This document shows positions 1-7,390 of a stretch of 22,152 nt of DNA, piece by piece. The position numbers and the translations under genes are program-made. Every line of letters starts with the position of its first letter. Positions within the stretch are counted from its first letter, which is position 1. This stretch comes from Gammaproteobacteria bacterium (GTDB lineage: Bacteria; Pseudomonadota; Gammaproteobacteria; Arenicellales; JAANXG01): contig JAANXG010000137.1 in the NCBI GenBank assembly GCA_018263405.1, positions 1 to 22,152 of the forward strand. The letters run 5' to 3'. Under the pieces are notes generated by a model that was not told where the DNA came from, did not search any database, and saw nothing but the letters and a program-made list of their open reading frames with translations.

Positions 1-112
1 CGGCGTTACGCTCGCTTGAATTGACCGGGCCAGTCCTGCGCTCGCGTGCCTTGGCGATCGGCTTTTCCGATCCCGCTGAACGTGTGTGTATTTATGCCCA
101 AGGGTACTTAGG
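1..112 (+). repeat. Dispersed repeat, left copy (inverted relative to the right-end copy)
   Basis: Positions 76-108 are a perfect 33-bp inverted match to 22040-22072; the shared core contains TGTGTATTTATGCCCAAGGG. Outside the core, positions 2-75 align in order with the outer flank of the right copy (shared blocks such as CGGCGTT, CTTGAA, CCTGCG, GCCTTG) with a net length difference of only 2 nt, so the whole stretch is homologous though diverged. This copy also holds a hairpin (GATCGG, 5-nt loop, CCGATC at about 55-71). It reads towards the 282-665 gene. The repeat continues to the window edge, so its true outer end is not visible. The family is unrecognised. One frame (3-188) is open through it but I see no recognisable protein. 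Confidence 0.8.
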
Positions 113-281
113 GAACCTCCGATCGAGTGTGTTATCGAGGAGCAGAGCGACGATGCAGGTAATTCGATTTAACCAGAGGCTCCGTTAGTTTTGCGATGTG
201 TCGTCACCCAAGTCCAAACAGATGACGAGCCGTCCATTGAAGAGTATTCTAGTTCGTTTCGATCTGATTAGTAAATGAGCC

Positions 282-665
282 ATGAATTTGGAACGAATAA
301 CCTTCGGATTCTTTATCATCCTCGCGCTGACGTTGAATATGGTGTTCGTGATGGGAGAAATCGACAATTTCGAGCATCACAATGTATGGTTCCTTACCAT
401 TGCGATCCTTATCAATCTGGTCGCAACAGGGTTGAAACTGGGTGACCGCACTCAGGTAGGCGCAATACTACTGGCCGCCAGTCTAGTAGCCGATCTGCTG
501 TTGATTACAGCGCGTATCGTGTGGGTAGTGGTTGAAGAGGAGGCGGCGGCCGGTCCCGGTGCCGAGGACATGGTGGGCATTGTTTCCTTAGCCATCGGCG
601 CACTGATCGCCAACGTCGTCTCTGTCGTGATTCTGATTGGGGATACTCTTATGTCACGGCGGTAG
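282..665 (+). CDS. Small four-helix inner-membrane protein, DUF6394 type
   Basis: This is a 127-residue, strongly hydrophobic protein with about four predicted membrane helices (roughly residues 7-25, 35-52, 60-85 and 98-122) and a short acidic, Ala/Gly-rich loop (about 87-96) between helices 3 and 4. There is no signal peptide, Cys pair or catalytic motif. It resembles the uncharacterised DUF6394 membrane proteins, a match made from memory of sequence character and gene context. The ATG at 282 fits the start of helix 1, but no strong Shine-Dalgarno is visible. The gene lies 7 bp before the K+ channel gene, so the two are probably co-transcribed and this protein may be an accessory or structural partner of the channel. 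Molecular function is unknown. Confidence 0.75.
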   Translation: MNLERITFGFFIILALTLNMVFVMGEIDNFEHHNVWFLTIAILINLVATGLKLGDRTQVGAILLAASLVADLLLITARIVWVVVEEEAAAGPGAEDMVGIVSLAIGALIANVVSVVILIGDTLMSRR

Positions 666-672
666 ATACACC

Positions 673-2391
673 ATGGCATCGACCTCGGAACTCAATAGAG
701 TCACGATGGTGGTTTTGCGCTACCTGCGCAAGCCGTTTTTCGCGATTGTTCTGGTTTATGCCGTGGGCATCACCGGCATGGCGCTGATCCCCGGGCGGGA
801 TGCCGACGGGAATCCGGAATATATGAACCTTTTCCATTCGTTTTATTTTTTCACTTACACGGCGACAACCACCGGCTTCGGTGAAATACCGAATGAATTT
901 ACGGATGAACAAAGATTATGGGCGATTTTTTGTCTATATACCGGGGTGATCGCCTGGTTCTATGCAATCGGATCGACAGTGAGACTGTTACAAAACCCGC
1001 ATTTTATCCAAGCAGTGAATGAATGGGGCTTTGCCCGTATGGTGAAGCGGATATCGGATCCGTTCTTTATCATATGCGGCTTTGGCGATACCGGGAGTCT
1101 ATTGGCGCGCGGACTCAGCGATCACAGCTTGGGGGCAGTGGTCATTGACAGCGATATAGAACGCATCAGGGCACTCGCACTGCGGGATTACACGGTCAAA
1201 ATGCCGGGGTTGTGCGCGGATGCCAGCGTCCCAAAACATCTGGTCGATGCCGGCGTGCAGAAATCGAACTGCAAGACCTTGGTCGTGTTGATCAGGGACG
1301 AAGACCTCAATTTCAAGATTGCGATCATGGCGAAATTCCTGAATCCCCGGATTCGCGTCATTTGTCGTTCAACTTCTCCACGCCACGAGGAACACCTGGA
1401 GGAGCTGGAAGGCGTAACCGTCATCGACCCGTTCGAGATCTTCGCCCAGCTTCTCAGTATGGCGATCACCCATCCTTCGCTGCACAACCTGAACAGCTGG
1501 TTAGTCCGGGCTCGCAACGTGGAATTGGGAACTCCGTTGGAAGTGCCCACCGGAGACTGGATAATTTGCGGTTACGGACACATGGGCCAGTGGCTGCATA
1601 AATACATGACGGACGATGGACTTGACACGGTGATTATCGATCCGGAAATCGATGAGGAAACCGGTCCTGATCGGTGTATTCGCAACTACGCGGACCGCAA
1701 AACATTAAAAGAATCAGGCATCGAATGCGCCGCCGGTGTCGTTGCCTGTACCGACAACGATTCCGACAATTTGAGTATTCTCCTGAGCGCGCAAGCCTCA
1801 AATCGCGATGCGTTCATCATTGCCCGGCAAAACGATCATGAAAACCAACTCGCATTCGACGCAGCAAGCGTCGACTTGATCCTGCAGTCCAGCCTCACCA
1901 CGGCCCGAAGGATATTGAAACTTCTTATATCACCGTTGATTCAAACCCTGGTCGACCATCTGCGTGACAAAGGGCCGGGACAAACAGAATTGGTCGCCAG
2001 ACGTTTACGATCGGCCGTGGGGGACCAATCGCCGCATTTATGGCGAATCAATTTATCCGGCGAAGAGGCGACAGCCACCACTGAATTTCTCGGCAGCAAT
2101 GAAATACTGACCGTCGGCGATTTAGTCAGAGATCCTTACAACTTGAGCAGCTCATTGTCGTGCGTACCGCTGATGATCGAACGTAAAAGTGAATACATTA
2201 TGCTCCCCTCAAACGAGGAACGTGTTCAACATGCCGATGAGATAGTGTTGTGCGGAACGAAATGGAGCGAGTGGCTATTGATGGCGACTTTAAAGAACCC
2301 ATATACGTTGCATTACCTTGTTACCGGTAAGGAACTGCCACGCGGTTATTTTTTCACTTGGGTATCCAGGAAGTTAGCCAAGGCGGCTTAG
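673..2391 (+). CDS. Kch/MthK-like potassium channel with two TrkA-N (RCK) domains
   Basis: This 572-residue inner-membrane protein has helix 1 at about residues 22-39, a pore loop with filter TTGFGE at 66-71, and helix 2 at about 82-104. Two Rossmann-type TrkA-N/RCK domains follow, with dinucleotide-binding signatures GFGDTG (136-141) and GYGHMG (300-305), each followed by a strand ending in VID or IID. The filter is a Phe/Glu variant of the K+ channel consensus GYGD. By family knowledge it conducts K+ across the inner membrane, gated by ligands on the RCK domains; having both RCKs in one chain removes the need for a separate soluble subunit. I chose the ATG at 673 (GGCGG upstream) over a TTG at 637 that overlaps the preceding gene. 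The TAG stop is formed by the target-site duplication and first base of the element that follows. Confidence 0.88.
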   Translation: MASTSELNRVTMVVLRYLRKPFFAIVLVYAVGITGMALIPGRDADGNPEYMNLFHSFYFFTYTATTTGFGEIPNEFTDEQRLWAIFCLYTGVIAWFYAIGSTVRLLQNPHFIQAVNEWGFARMVKRISDPFFIICGFGDTGSLLARGLSDHSLGAVVIDSDIERIRALALRDYTVKMPGLCADASVPKHLVDAGVQKSNCKTLVVLIRDEDLNFKIAIMAKFLNPRIRVICRSTSPRHEEHLEELEGVTVIDPFEIFAQLLSMAITHPSLHNLNSWLVRARNVELGTPLEVPTGDWIICGYGHMGQWLHKYMTDDGLDTVIIDPEIDEETGPDRCIRNYADRKTLKESGIECAAGVVACTDNDSDNLSILLSAQASNRDAFIIARQNDHENQLAFDAASVDLILQSSLTTARRILKLLISPLIQTLVDHLRDKGPGQTELVARRLRSAVGDQSPHLWRINLSGEEATATTEFLGSNEILTVGDLVRDPYNLSSSLSCVPLMIERKSEYIMLPSNEERVQHADEIVLCGTKWSEWLLMATLKNPYTLHYLVTGKELPRGYFFTWVSRKLAKAA

Positions 2392-2572
2392 GGCTCGCGC
2401 AAAAATAACTTCACAGAATTCGCGCCCGAATTTGGGTTGGATTTGGACGATCCGATGGAGTAAAACCGCAGTACTAGCAGGGCTGATATGAGGATTTTGC
2501 GATTGAGGATCGTTCAAAGATGGCCCGAAGACGGGATGTGAAAATGGGAAGTTATTTTTGCGCGAGCCCTTA
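2388..2572. mobile_element. MITE-like fold-back element with TTA target-site duplication
   Basis: The element (2391-2569, 179 bp) has perfect 22-bp terminal inverted repeats: 2391-2412 begins GGGCTCGCGCAAAAATAAC and 2548-2569 is its exact reverse complement. The inverted symmetry continues without gaps to 63-bp arms (2391-2453 and 2507-2569), 45 of 63 positions pairing, ending in a near-perfect TTTG-x-ACGATCC block. The centre is a 53-nt spacer. TTA flanks both sides (2388-2390 and 2570-2572), as a 3-bp target duplication. No transposase is encoded, so it would need one in trans. The 3-bp T-N-A type duplication recalls some IS5-family groups, but the parent is not identified. Excision would restore the channel gene's stop as TAA. 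Confidence 0.8.
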
Positions 2573-2594
2573 ACACGCAACTTTCCCAACGTCG

Positions 2595-2649
2595 TGACCG
2601 CGGGTTCCCCGTCAAGGACCCGAGTCAAAATCACTTGAGGGTACCTCAA
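2595..2649 (+). other. Two hairpins between the MITE-like element and yigI
   Basis: The first hairpin pairs TGAC-CG-CGGGTTCC (2595-2608) with GGACCCG-A-GTCA (2616-2627) around a 7-nt loop, with one bulge. The second pairs TTGAGG (2635-2640) with CCTCAA (2644-2649) around GTA. Neither is followed by a U-tract, so they are weak as intrinsic terminators. They could still end the channel transcript or structure the yigI leader. Confidence 0.35.
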
Positions 2650-2686
2650 TTAATAGAGGTGCCCTTGGATTTATTCGGTACTGAAA

Positions 2687-3154
2687 ATGAAGGAAATTCT
2701 TGAGCTCGGTGACCTGGAACGTGCGGTTTACCTTATATTCGAAGAAAAAGTACCATTCAATCGGCTTCTGGGTGTCAAGGTAGACAGCATCGAAGAGGGT
2801 TGCGTGCGCATGAAAATCGAAATGCGCGATGATTTCGTCGGGCATTTCGTGCACCGTGTGTTGCACGGTGGCGTTACTGCCTCCGTGTTGGACGTAACAG
2901 GCGGACTCGCGGCTTTCGCCGGGACCTTGGAAAAAATCAAACATCTACCGTTCGATGAACAGGTTCAGCGCTTCAATAAGCTCGGCACGATTGACTTGCG
3001 GGTCGACTATTTGCGTCCGGGGCAGGGTCAATGGTTTGTAGCAACAGGCTATATTCTAAGAATCGGTACCAAGGTGGCTGTGACACGCATGGAACTGCAT
3101 AACCACAATAACAAACTGATCGCCGTGGGTACCGGTGCCTACACGGTTTCTTGA
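2687..3154 (+). CDS. yigI: YigI-type acyl-CoA thioesterase (hotdog fold)
   Basis: This 155-residue single-domain hotdog protein is the same length as E. coli YigI. The PaaI-type core LHGGVTASVLDV lies at residues 59-70 and carries the His-Gly-Gly turn and the Asp on the central helix expected at the active site. The YigI-specific stretch GTIDLRVDYLRPGQG lies at about 100-114, followed by conserved KVAV and ELHN motifs. Members hydrolyse medium/long-chain acyl-CoA thioesters in the cytoplasm; the exact substrate here is inferred. No signal peptide or membrane helix is present. The ATG at 2687 matches the family start, although its Shine-Dalgarno is weak. The gene stands alone on the plus strand, converging on the mechanosensitive channel gene. 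Confidence 0.88.
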   Translation: MKEILELGDLERAVYLIFEEKVPFNRLLGVKVDSIEEGCVRMKIEMRDDFVGHFVHRVLHGGVTASVLDVTGGLAAFAGTLEKIKHLPFDEQVQRFNKLGTIDLRVDYLRPGQGQWFVATGYILRIGTKVAVTRMELHNHNNKLIAVGTGAYTVS

Positions 3155-3501
3155 CGGAGTTATTCATAAGCGCATTGATCGTCCTGCTGGTTCTTCCAAG
3201 TCTGCTCGCGTTGTATTGGCGTATTAGTCTACAACGGCTTAATCAAGGACCGCAATACCACAGACGAATCAAAGAGGCATGCACCTTTTCAAACGGATTC
3301 CCGCCACGTAGTGGTGGCGGGGGTGATAGCAACGTTCAGTTCCCGTCCGCATCGTCCGATGGCTTGTCTTCGTGGGGCGTCGCCACATGGGGAGCCGGTT
3401 TCTTCGAGGACGGTTCGGTGATCCGGCTTTGCCCGGCGGGGTCGACGGTTCCGGCATCCGCAATACCCGGTCCTTTGATGTGTATGTCGTGCTGCGGATA
3501 A
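3151..3501 (+). CDS. Possible small membrane protein coupled to yigI
   Basis: A TTG codon at 3151 overlaps the yigI stop as TTGA, the same arrangement as the pepA-holC junction. The first ~50 residues look protein-like: one strongly hydrophobic helix (about residues 4-26, rich in Leu/Val/Ile) followed by a basic tail. The frame stays open to 3501, running antisense into the 3' end of the channel gene at 3336 and across a hairpin at 3300-3321, and that distal part looks non-coding (Gly/Ser-rich, no conservation visible). It may be a short real protein whose original stop was lost, a decayed remnant, or chance. I recognise no family. Confidence 0.22.
   Translation: MTELFISALIVLLVLPSLLALYWRISLQRLNQGPQYHRRIKEACTFSNGFPPRSGGGGDSNVQFPSASSDGLSSWGVATWGAGFFEDGSVIRLCPAGSTVPASAIPGPLMCMSCCG
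3300..3321. terminator. GC-rich hairpin between convergent genes
   Basis: CCCGCCAC (3300-3307) pairs perfectly with GTGGCGGG (3314-3321) around a 6-nt loop, lying between the ends of yigI (plus) and the channel gene (minus). Its position suggests a shared bidirectional terminator, but no U-tract follows on either strand. Confidence 0.35.
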
Positions 3502-5867
3502 GGGATCACGATACCCGCCGCACGGAACGTATCAGCAATGACAAACCGCAGATCACTCGCCGTAATCAGCATGTAATCGGCCTGCCGGATAAAAAACCGC
3601 AGCTCGAAAATCAACGCGCTGTCCCCGAACTCCCGAAATACCACTACCGGCGCCGGACTCTGCAATATGTCTTCCCGGTCCCTGGCACAGTGCAATAGCA
3701 AATCGTGGACCTGATGCGGGTCCGAGTCGTGAGACGCGCGAACCGATACGATTACCCGGGCGACCGTGCTTTTGTGGGTCCAATTCAGAACTTCCGATGA
3801 CACCAGTTGGCTATTCGGTACGATCACCGCGGCGTTATCGAAGGTCTGAATCTCCGTCGCCACGACATTGATCTTTTTAACGTAACCCTCGTGCCGGCCG
3901 ACAACGATCCAATCCCCGGCTTTGATAGGGCGATATATCAACAAGGTTAATCCGGACACGAAGTTATTGACGACGTGCTGCAGACCAAATCCGATACCTA
4001 CCGACAAGGCCCCGAATACGATCGCCAGCTGGCTCAGCTCCAAACCCAGGCTGGAAATTGCAATCAACGCGGCGATGAATATACCGACGTAACCAAGCCC
4101 GGTAGTGAGGGCGTCTCGCACGCCGACATCCGGTACCGTTCGAGCCAGAACCCGATTGGACAAGAACCCCTGCAACAGTCTGACGCCGACAAACAAGATC
4201 ACGAAAATGCCGAGCGCGACACCGATGTCCACAAGCGACAAAGTGAAGTTCCCGATATTGACGCCGTAGAGCAGCTTGGCCCCGGTACTCTGAATATCGG
4301 CTGCCCGCACACCCCAAATCAACAGCAAGAGAATGATGGCACTGACAACCAGAACGAGATCCACCACGAGCATCGCCCAGAACATCAACTGCATTGCTCC
4401 CGTACCGGAGTAACCCATCTTTTTACGCAGTAACGCCCCGACATCGGAGTCTTCCTGGACCGCTTGGTTGCAGGTTGTGGCGATCAATGCCCGGAACGCG
4501 TAAGCAAATGCGATCAGCAACAAGGACCAGACGATGCGCTGGCAGAGGAATAACCCCAGATTCACGTAGCCAATCAGCGCCGCCACCAGACTCAACACCA
4601 ACCCCACCTTGGCAACCAACATGAACGTCCGGATCAAATTGCTGGGTGGGCAGAGGGTGGTTTGGCCGGAATCGGCGACAAATACCAGCCACCAGTTTTC
4701 CTTGCGCAAAATGTTGATTACGGACAGGGCGATTACAGCCAATGCCGCCGCGCCGAACAGTGTATGCAGCGCATCCCTCGTCATGTCCATCACCACGATT
4801 TGCGCAAACCGGCCCGTGCCCTCCGCGGCGATCACGATCCTCGCCAGGTTTACAACCACTACGATGGTGGCGAACAGGCGGATACTTTCATACAAGCGGT
4901 CCGCCGATTCATCGGTGAAGCGGCTGATACGCCATCGGGGAAATCCGGGGGACATGGCCGCGGCGGCTAAACCGGTAATTAGAAAATACTGGCACAGGGT
5001 CACCGTCAATAGCCATGTCATACGGTGCAGGGCGGGGGTCATTTCAGCATTCTCCAGCAACACCACGTACAAGCCGACGATGCTGACCAACGGCAACACG
5101 ACATTGCCAAGGCCCACCGCCGTCATCACCTTGAACCGGCGGATATATGACGGACTATCGTCACGCCGATCCGGGCCGAATCGGCGCAGCACCCAGTTAC
5201 GGGTCGGTACGATACCCGCGACCACCGACGCCAACAAAACCAGCCACCCAATCAGGCTGACGATTCTTTCGCGGTCGAATTCGATGCTCTGCCACCATTC
5301 GGTAAGGCGCCCGGTGAAGCGGTCGAGCTGCCGGGGCAGTTGAAACACCGCGTCGACGATCAGTTCGGGCGCAAGCGGTGTTTGCGTGCGCTGTCCCAGA
5401 ACCTGCGCCACGACACCAAACTCCGCACGCGCCATTCGTGCCCGCAGGGTATCGCCCCGCGCCAGAATAACGTTGGCCGACTTGACGTACCCCCGATACT
5501 CGGCAATGGTTTCCTCGATTTGCTTCCGTTCGACCGCTACCGGCTTGGCTTCGGGGGGCTCGGACTTCGCCGGCTTGGGACCCAGGGCCTCGAACAACCG
5601 TGCTTGTTCTTCCAGTTTTTCCTCGGACGTTGCCCGGATTCGGCGGGCGTTATCCACCACAAATTCAACCTGCCGGCGAATATCGTCGATTTCCTCGTTG
5701 CTGATTCTGGGGCGCTCCAGGGCGACCTCTAGGATATCCAGAGAAGTCCGCAGATTCCGGATCAGATCGCCGGAGGCCTTCAAATCCTCGGGTTGCGCCA
5801 CCACCGCTTGGCAGATCAAAATCAGGAAGGCGCAGGTAACCGGGCGTATCAGGGACAATGAGTTCAA
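3336..5867 (-). CDS. DUF3772-type large mechanosensitive channel (MscS superfamily)
   Basis: From a TTG start this is an 843-residue protein. Residues 1-24 form a signal peptide (basic start, hydrophobic core, cleavage after AVVA). A helical, charged periplasmic region containing a DUF3772-like segment follows (about 25-150), then roughly ten membrane helices. The MscS pore helix and beta domain come next (GLQHVVNNFVSG near 626, DWIVVGRHEGYV near 648, VPNSQLVS near 681), then an alpha/beta domain and a polar tail. The family opens under membrane tension to release solutes on osmotic downshock. The TTG at 5867 is preferred because GGAGAA sits 8 nt upstream and it starts directly at the signal peptide; the frame is open back to 6053 but that extension is Arg/Cys-rich and unlike a leader. 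It is MscK-like in architecture but not a clear MscK orthologue. Confidence 0.87.
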   Translation of the reverse strand: MNSLSLIRPVTCAFLILICQAVVAQPEDLKASGDLIRNLRTSLDILEVALERPRISNEEIDDIRRQVEFVVDNARRIRATSEEKLEEQARLFEALGPKPAKSEPPEAKPVAVERKQIEETIAEYRGYVKSANVILARGDTLRARMARAEFGVVAQVLGQRTQTPLAPELIVDAVFQLPRQLDRFTGRLTEWWQSIEFDRERIVSLIGWLVLLASVVAGIVPTRNWVLRRFGPDRRDDSPSYIRRFKVMTAVGLGNVVLPLVSIVGLYVVLLENAEMTPALHRMTWLLTVTLCQYFLITGLAAAAMSPGFPRWRISRFTDESADRLYESIRLFATIVVVVNLARIVIAAEGTGRFAQIVVMDMTRDALHTLFGAAALAVIALSVINILRKENWWLVFVADSGQTTLCPPSNLIRTFMLVAKVGLVLSLVAALIGYVNLGLFLCQRIVWSLLLIAFAYAFRALIATTCNQAVQEDSDVGALLRKKMGYSGTGAMQLMFWAMLVVDLVLVVSAIILLLLIWGVRAADIQSTGAKLLYGVNIGNFTLSLVDIGVALGIFVILFVGVRLLQGFLSNRVLARTVPDVGVRDALTTGLGYVGIFIAALIAISSLGLELSQLAIVFGALSVGIGFGLQHVVNNFVSGLTLLIYRPIKAGDWIVVGRHEGYVKKINVVATEIQTFDNAAVIVPNSQLVSSEVLNWTHKSTVARVIVSVRASHDSDPHQVHDLLLHCARDREDILQSPAPVVVFREFGDSALIFELRFFIRQADYMLITASDLRFVIADTFRAAGIVIPYPQHDIHIKGPGIADAGTVDPAGQSRITEPSSKKPAPHVATPHEDKPSDDADGN

Positions 5868-6000
5868 GTCGAAGGTTCTCCGAGCAAAGGGTGTATTATC
5901 CGGTGCCGGCGGGTTTCGAAAACACCCCATCGCATGGAATTCGGCACGACAACGGAGTCGCCGGCATCTTTCCAATCTCACATCCAGGTGTACGGCGGCT

Positions 6001-6021
6001 TGTGGATAAGTCTGTTGATAA
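6001..6021 (-). promoter_or_regulatory. Pair of DnaA-box-like sites
   Basis: On the minus strand, TTATCAACA (6013-6021) and TTATCCACA (6001-6009, perfect consensus) lie in the same orientation 3 bp apart. A weaker TCTCCACA lies near 6046. The pair falls between the candidate promoter and the start of the channel gene. With only one perfect box, DnaA binding is plausible but unproven. Confidence 0.4.
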
Positions 6022-6095
6022 TCCCTCGATACGAAGGAATGGCCTCTCCACAAGATCCGAGGGCGAATCGTTAAAACTTTGCAAACTTTCCATGT

Positions 6096-6125
6096 TTTAT
6101 CAGTTATTTCAACATGTTACGTCAA
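6096..6125 (-). promoter_or_regulatory. Candidate sigma70 promoter for the mechanosensitive channel gene
   Basis: On the minus strand TTGACG (6120-6125) and GATAAA (6096-6101) are separated by 18 bp within an AT-rich patch. Transcription would start near 6089, giving a leader of about 220 nt that contains the DnaA-box-like pair. Confidence 0.35.
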
Positions 6126-6309
6126 CATTTTACGTGTCGCAATAACTTAACGATCATAACTGTCTGGTTCCACAGGAAGTTTCGGGAGATGTGTACAACT
6201 TCCCCCCCGACAGTTCGATTCCGGAACACAAACCGACAGCAACGAAAACCCCGGCAATCTCGGCACGGCAGCCATTCGTCGTGAGCGAAGAGGAGGAGGA
6301 GCGCACCGT

Positions 6310-7377
6310 TCATCGGCGACGCAGCAACACCACACCAACGGCCAGGAATAAGAGTGTCGGTAACATCGCACCCAGCAGGGGCGGAATATCGAACACCAGA
6401 ACAACGTATCCGAAGCCTTTATCGAACGCAAAATAGGCCAACCCCAGCATAATGCCGAAGAAGAGGTTGCGTCCGAAGCCGCCCGTACGCATCTGGGAAA
6501 ACACAAAAGGTATGGCCAGAATCACCATCACAGCGGTTGCCACCGGCGTCATGATTTTGCTCCAAAAAGACAGTTCATAGGAGCCGGTATCCTGATTGTT
6601 TTCCCGAAGATGCGAGATGTATCGACTCAACTGCCAGGCCGACAGCTGATCGGGTCGAACCATGAACACTGACAGAATTTCCGGCGTCACGTCCGTCGTC
6701 CAGTAAGCCGCTTTTACGTCCTTGGATTCAGCCCCTGTGCGGTTCTCGTTAATAAGGGTTTGCTCGATACCATCGAGGCGCCAACGCTGATCGCGATATC
6801 CGCCATGATCCGCGTATACGAGCGACCGCAGCCGTCCTTCGTTATCGAACTCGAAAATCCGAACATTCAGCAGCGACAAGTCAGGCAGCACCTCGCCGAC
6901 ATTTACGTATGTCATATGATCCCGCATCCACAGGCCGAAATCGGTTTGTTGGCTTATCTCCTCCTGCATGGCTTCGGCCCTGCCCCTTCGCGCTTCGGTT
7001 TCACTCCAGGGTGTAAGTAATTCACCAATCAACATGGCAATGAGAGCCAGTATCGCGCCCACTTTCAATACCGATCCCATCAAGCGCACGATCGAGACGC
7101 CCGCGGTGCGGATAACCACGAGTTCCGAGCTTACCGCCAGGGAAGAGAGTCCGAGAATAGACCCGAGAAGCGCCGACATGGGGAAAACTTCATAAATGAT
7201 TCTCGGGACCGAAAGAATTGTAAATTCGATCGCGTTGATCGCCCCGTAGCGTCCAGTCCCCACTTCGCCAACCTGCTCGATAAAAGTAATGAACATAAAC
7301 AGGCTCACCAGCACCGCCAGCACGACGCCCGTCTGGTAAAGAATCACACGCCCAATATACAGATCCAGAATGCGCAT
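6310..7377 (-). CDS. lptG: LPS export ABC transporter permease LptG
   Basis: This is a 355-residue YjgP/YjgQ-family permease: an N-terminal helix (about residues 12-32), two more helices (about 60-85 and 98-122), a periplasmic beta-jellyroll domain (about 130-265) and three C-terminal helices (about 275-352) ending in Arg-rich LRRR. With LptF and the ATPase LptB it extracts lipopolysaccharide from the inner membrane and feeds it to the LptC-A-D bridge. Length matches E. coli LptG (about 360). It starts 13 bp after the lptF stop, so the two are co-transcribed. It is distinguished from LptF by order (second gene) and by the MRILDLYIGR start. lptB is not in the window. Confidence 0.95.
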   Translation of the reverse strand: MRILDLYIGRVILYQTGVVLAVLVSLFMFITFIEQVGEVGTGRYGAINAIEFTILSVPRIIYEVFPMSALLGSILGLSSLAVSSELVVIRTAGVSIVRLMGSVLKVGAILALIAMLIGELLTPWSETEARRGRAEAMQEEISQQTDFGLWMRDHMTYVNVGEVLPDLSLLNVRIFEFDNEGRLRSLVYADHGGYRDQRWRLDGIEQTLINENRTGAESKDVKAAYWTTDVTPEILSVFMVRPDQLSAWQLSRYISHLRENNQDTGSYELSFWSKIMTPVATAVMVILAIPFVFSQMRTGGFGRNLFFGIMLGLAYFAFDKGFGYVVLVFDIPPLLGAMLPTLLFLAVGVVLLRRR

Positions 7378-7390
7378 TGTTGAAGGAGTA

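Larger units (their letters stand above)
5868..6309. other. 442-bp non-coding stretch between lptG and the mechanosensitive channel gene
   Basis: No convincing gene is seen. The stretch holds the channel gene's Shine-Dalgarno, two DnaA-box-like sites (6001-6021), an AT-rich patch (about 6075-6165) with a candidate minus-strand promoter, a CATGTT/AACATG inverted repeat (6091-6096 and 6111-6116), and a GGAAGTT/AACTTCC hairpin with 15-nt loop (6175-6181 and 6197-6203) downstream of lptG that lacks a U-tract. Confidence 0.6.

Noticed and set aside
3..188. Partial gene running in from the left edge
   Set aside because: The frame is open for 61 codons but overlaps the repeat, and its translation matches nothing recognised; the equivalent frame in the right copy is interrupted.
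2374..2649. 91-codon minus-strand frame
   Set aside because: It is almost entirely within the MITE-like element and the adjacent hairpins; the symmetry of the element explains the sequence.
4609..5343. 244-codon plus-strand frame
   Set aside because: It lies wholly antisense within the mechanosensitive channel gene and has a Thr/Arg-rich composition typical of a shadow frame.
5868..6053. N-terminal extension of the mechanosensitive channel to an ATG at 6053
   Set aside because: The added residues are Arg/Cys-rich and would bury the signal peptide; the TTG at 5867 has a well-spaced GGAGAA.
6122..6313. 63-codon minus-strand frame overlapping the lptG stop as ATGA
   Set aside because: Despite the coupling-type overlap it is Cys/Arg-rich without recognisable domains, no Shine-Dalgarno is evident, and LptG is normally the last gene of its operon.
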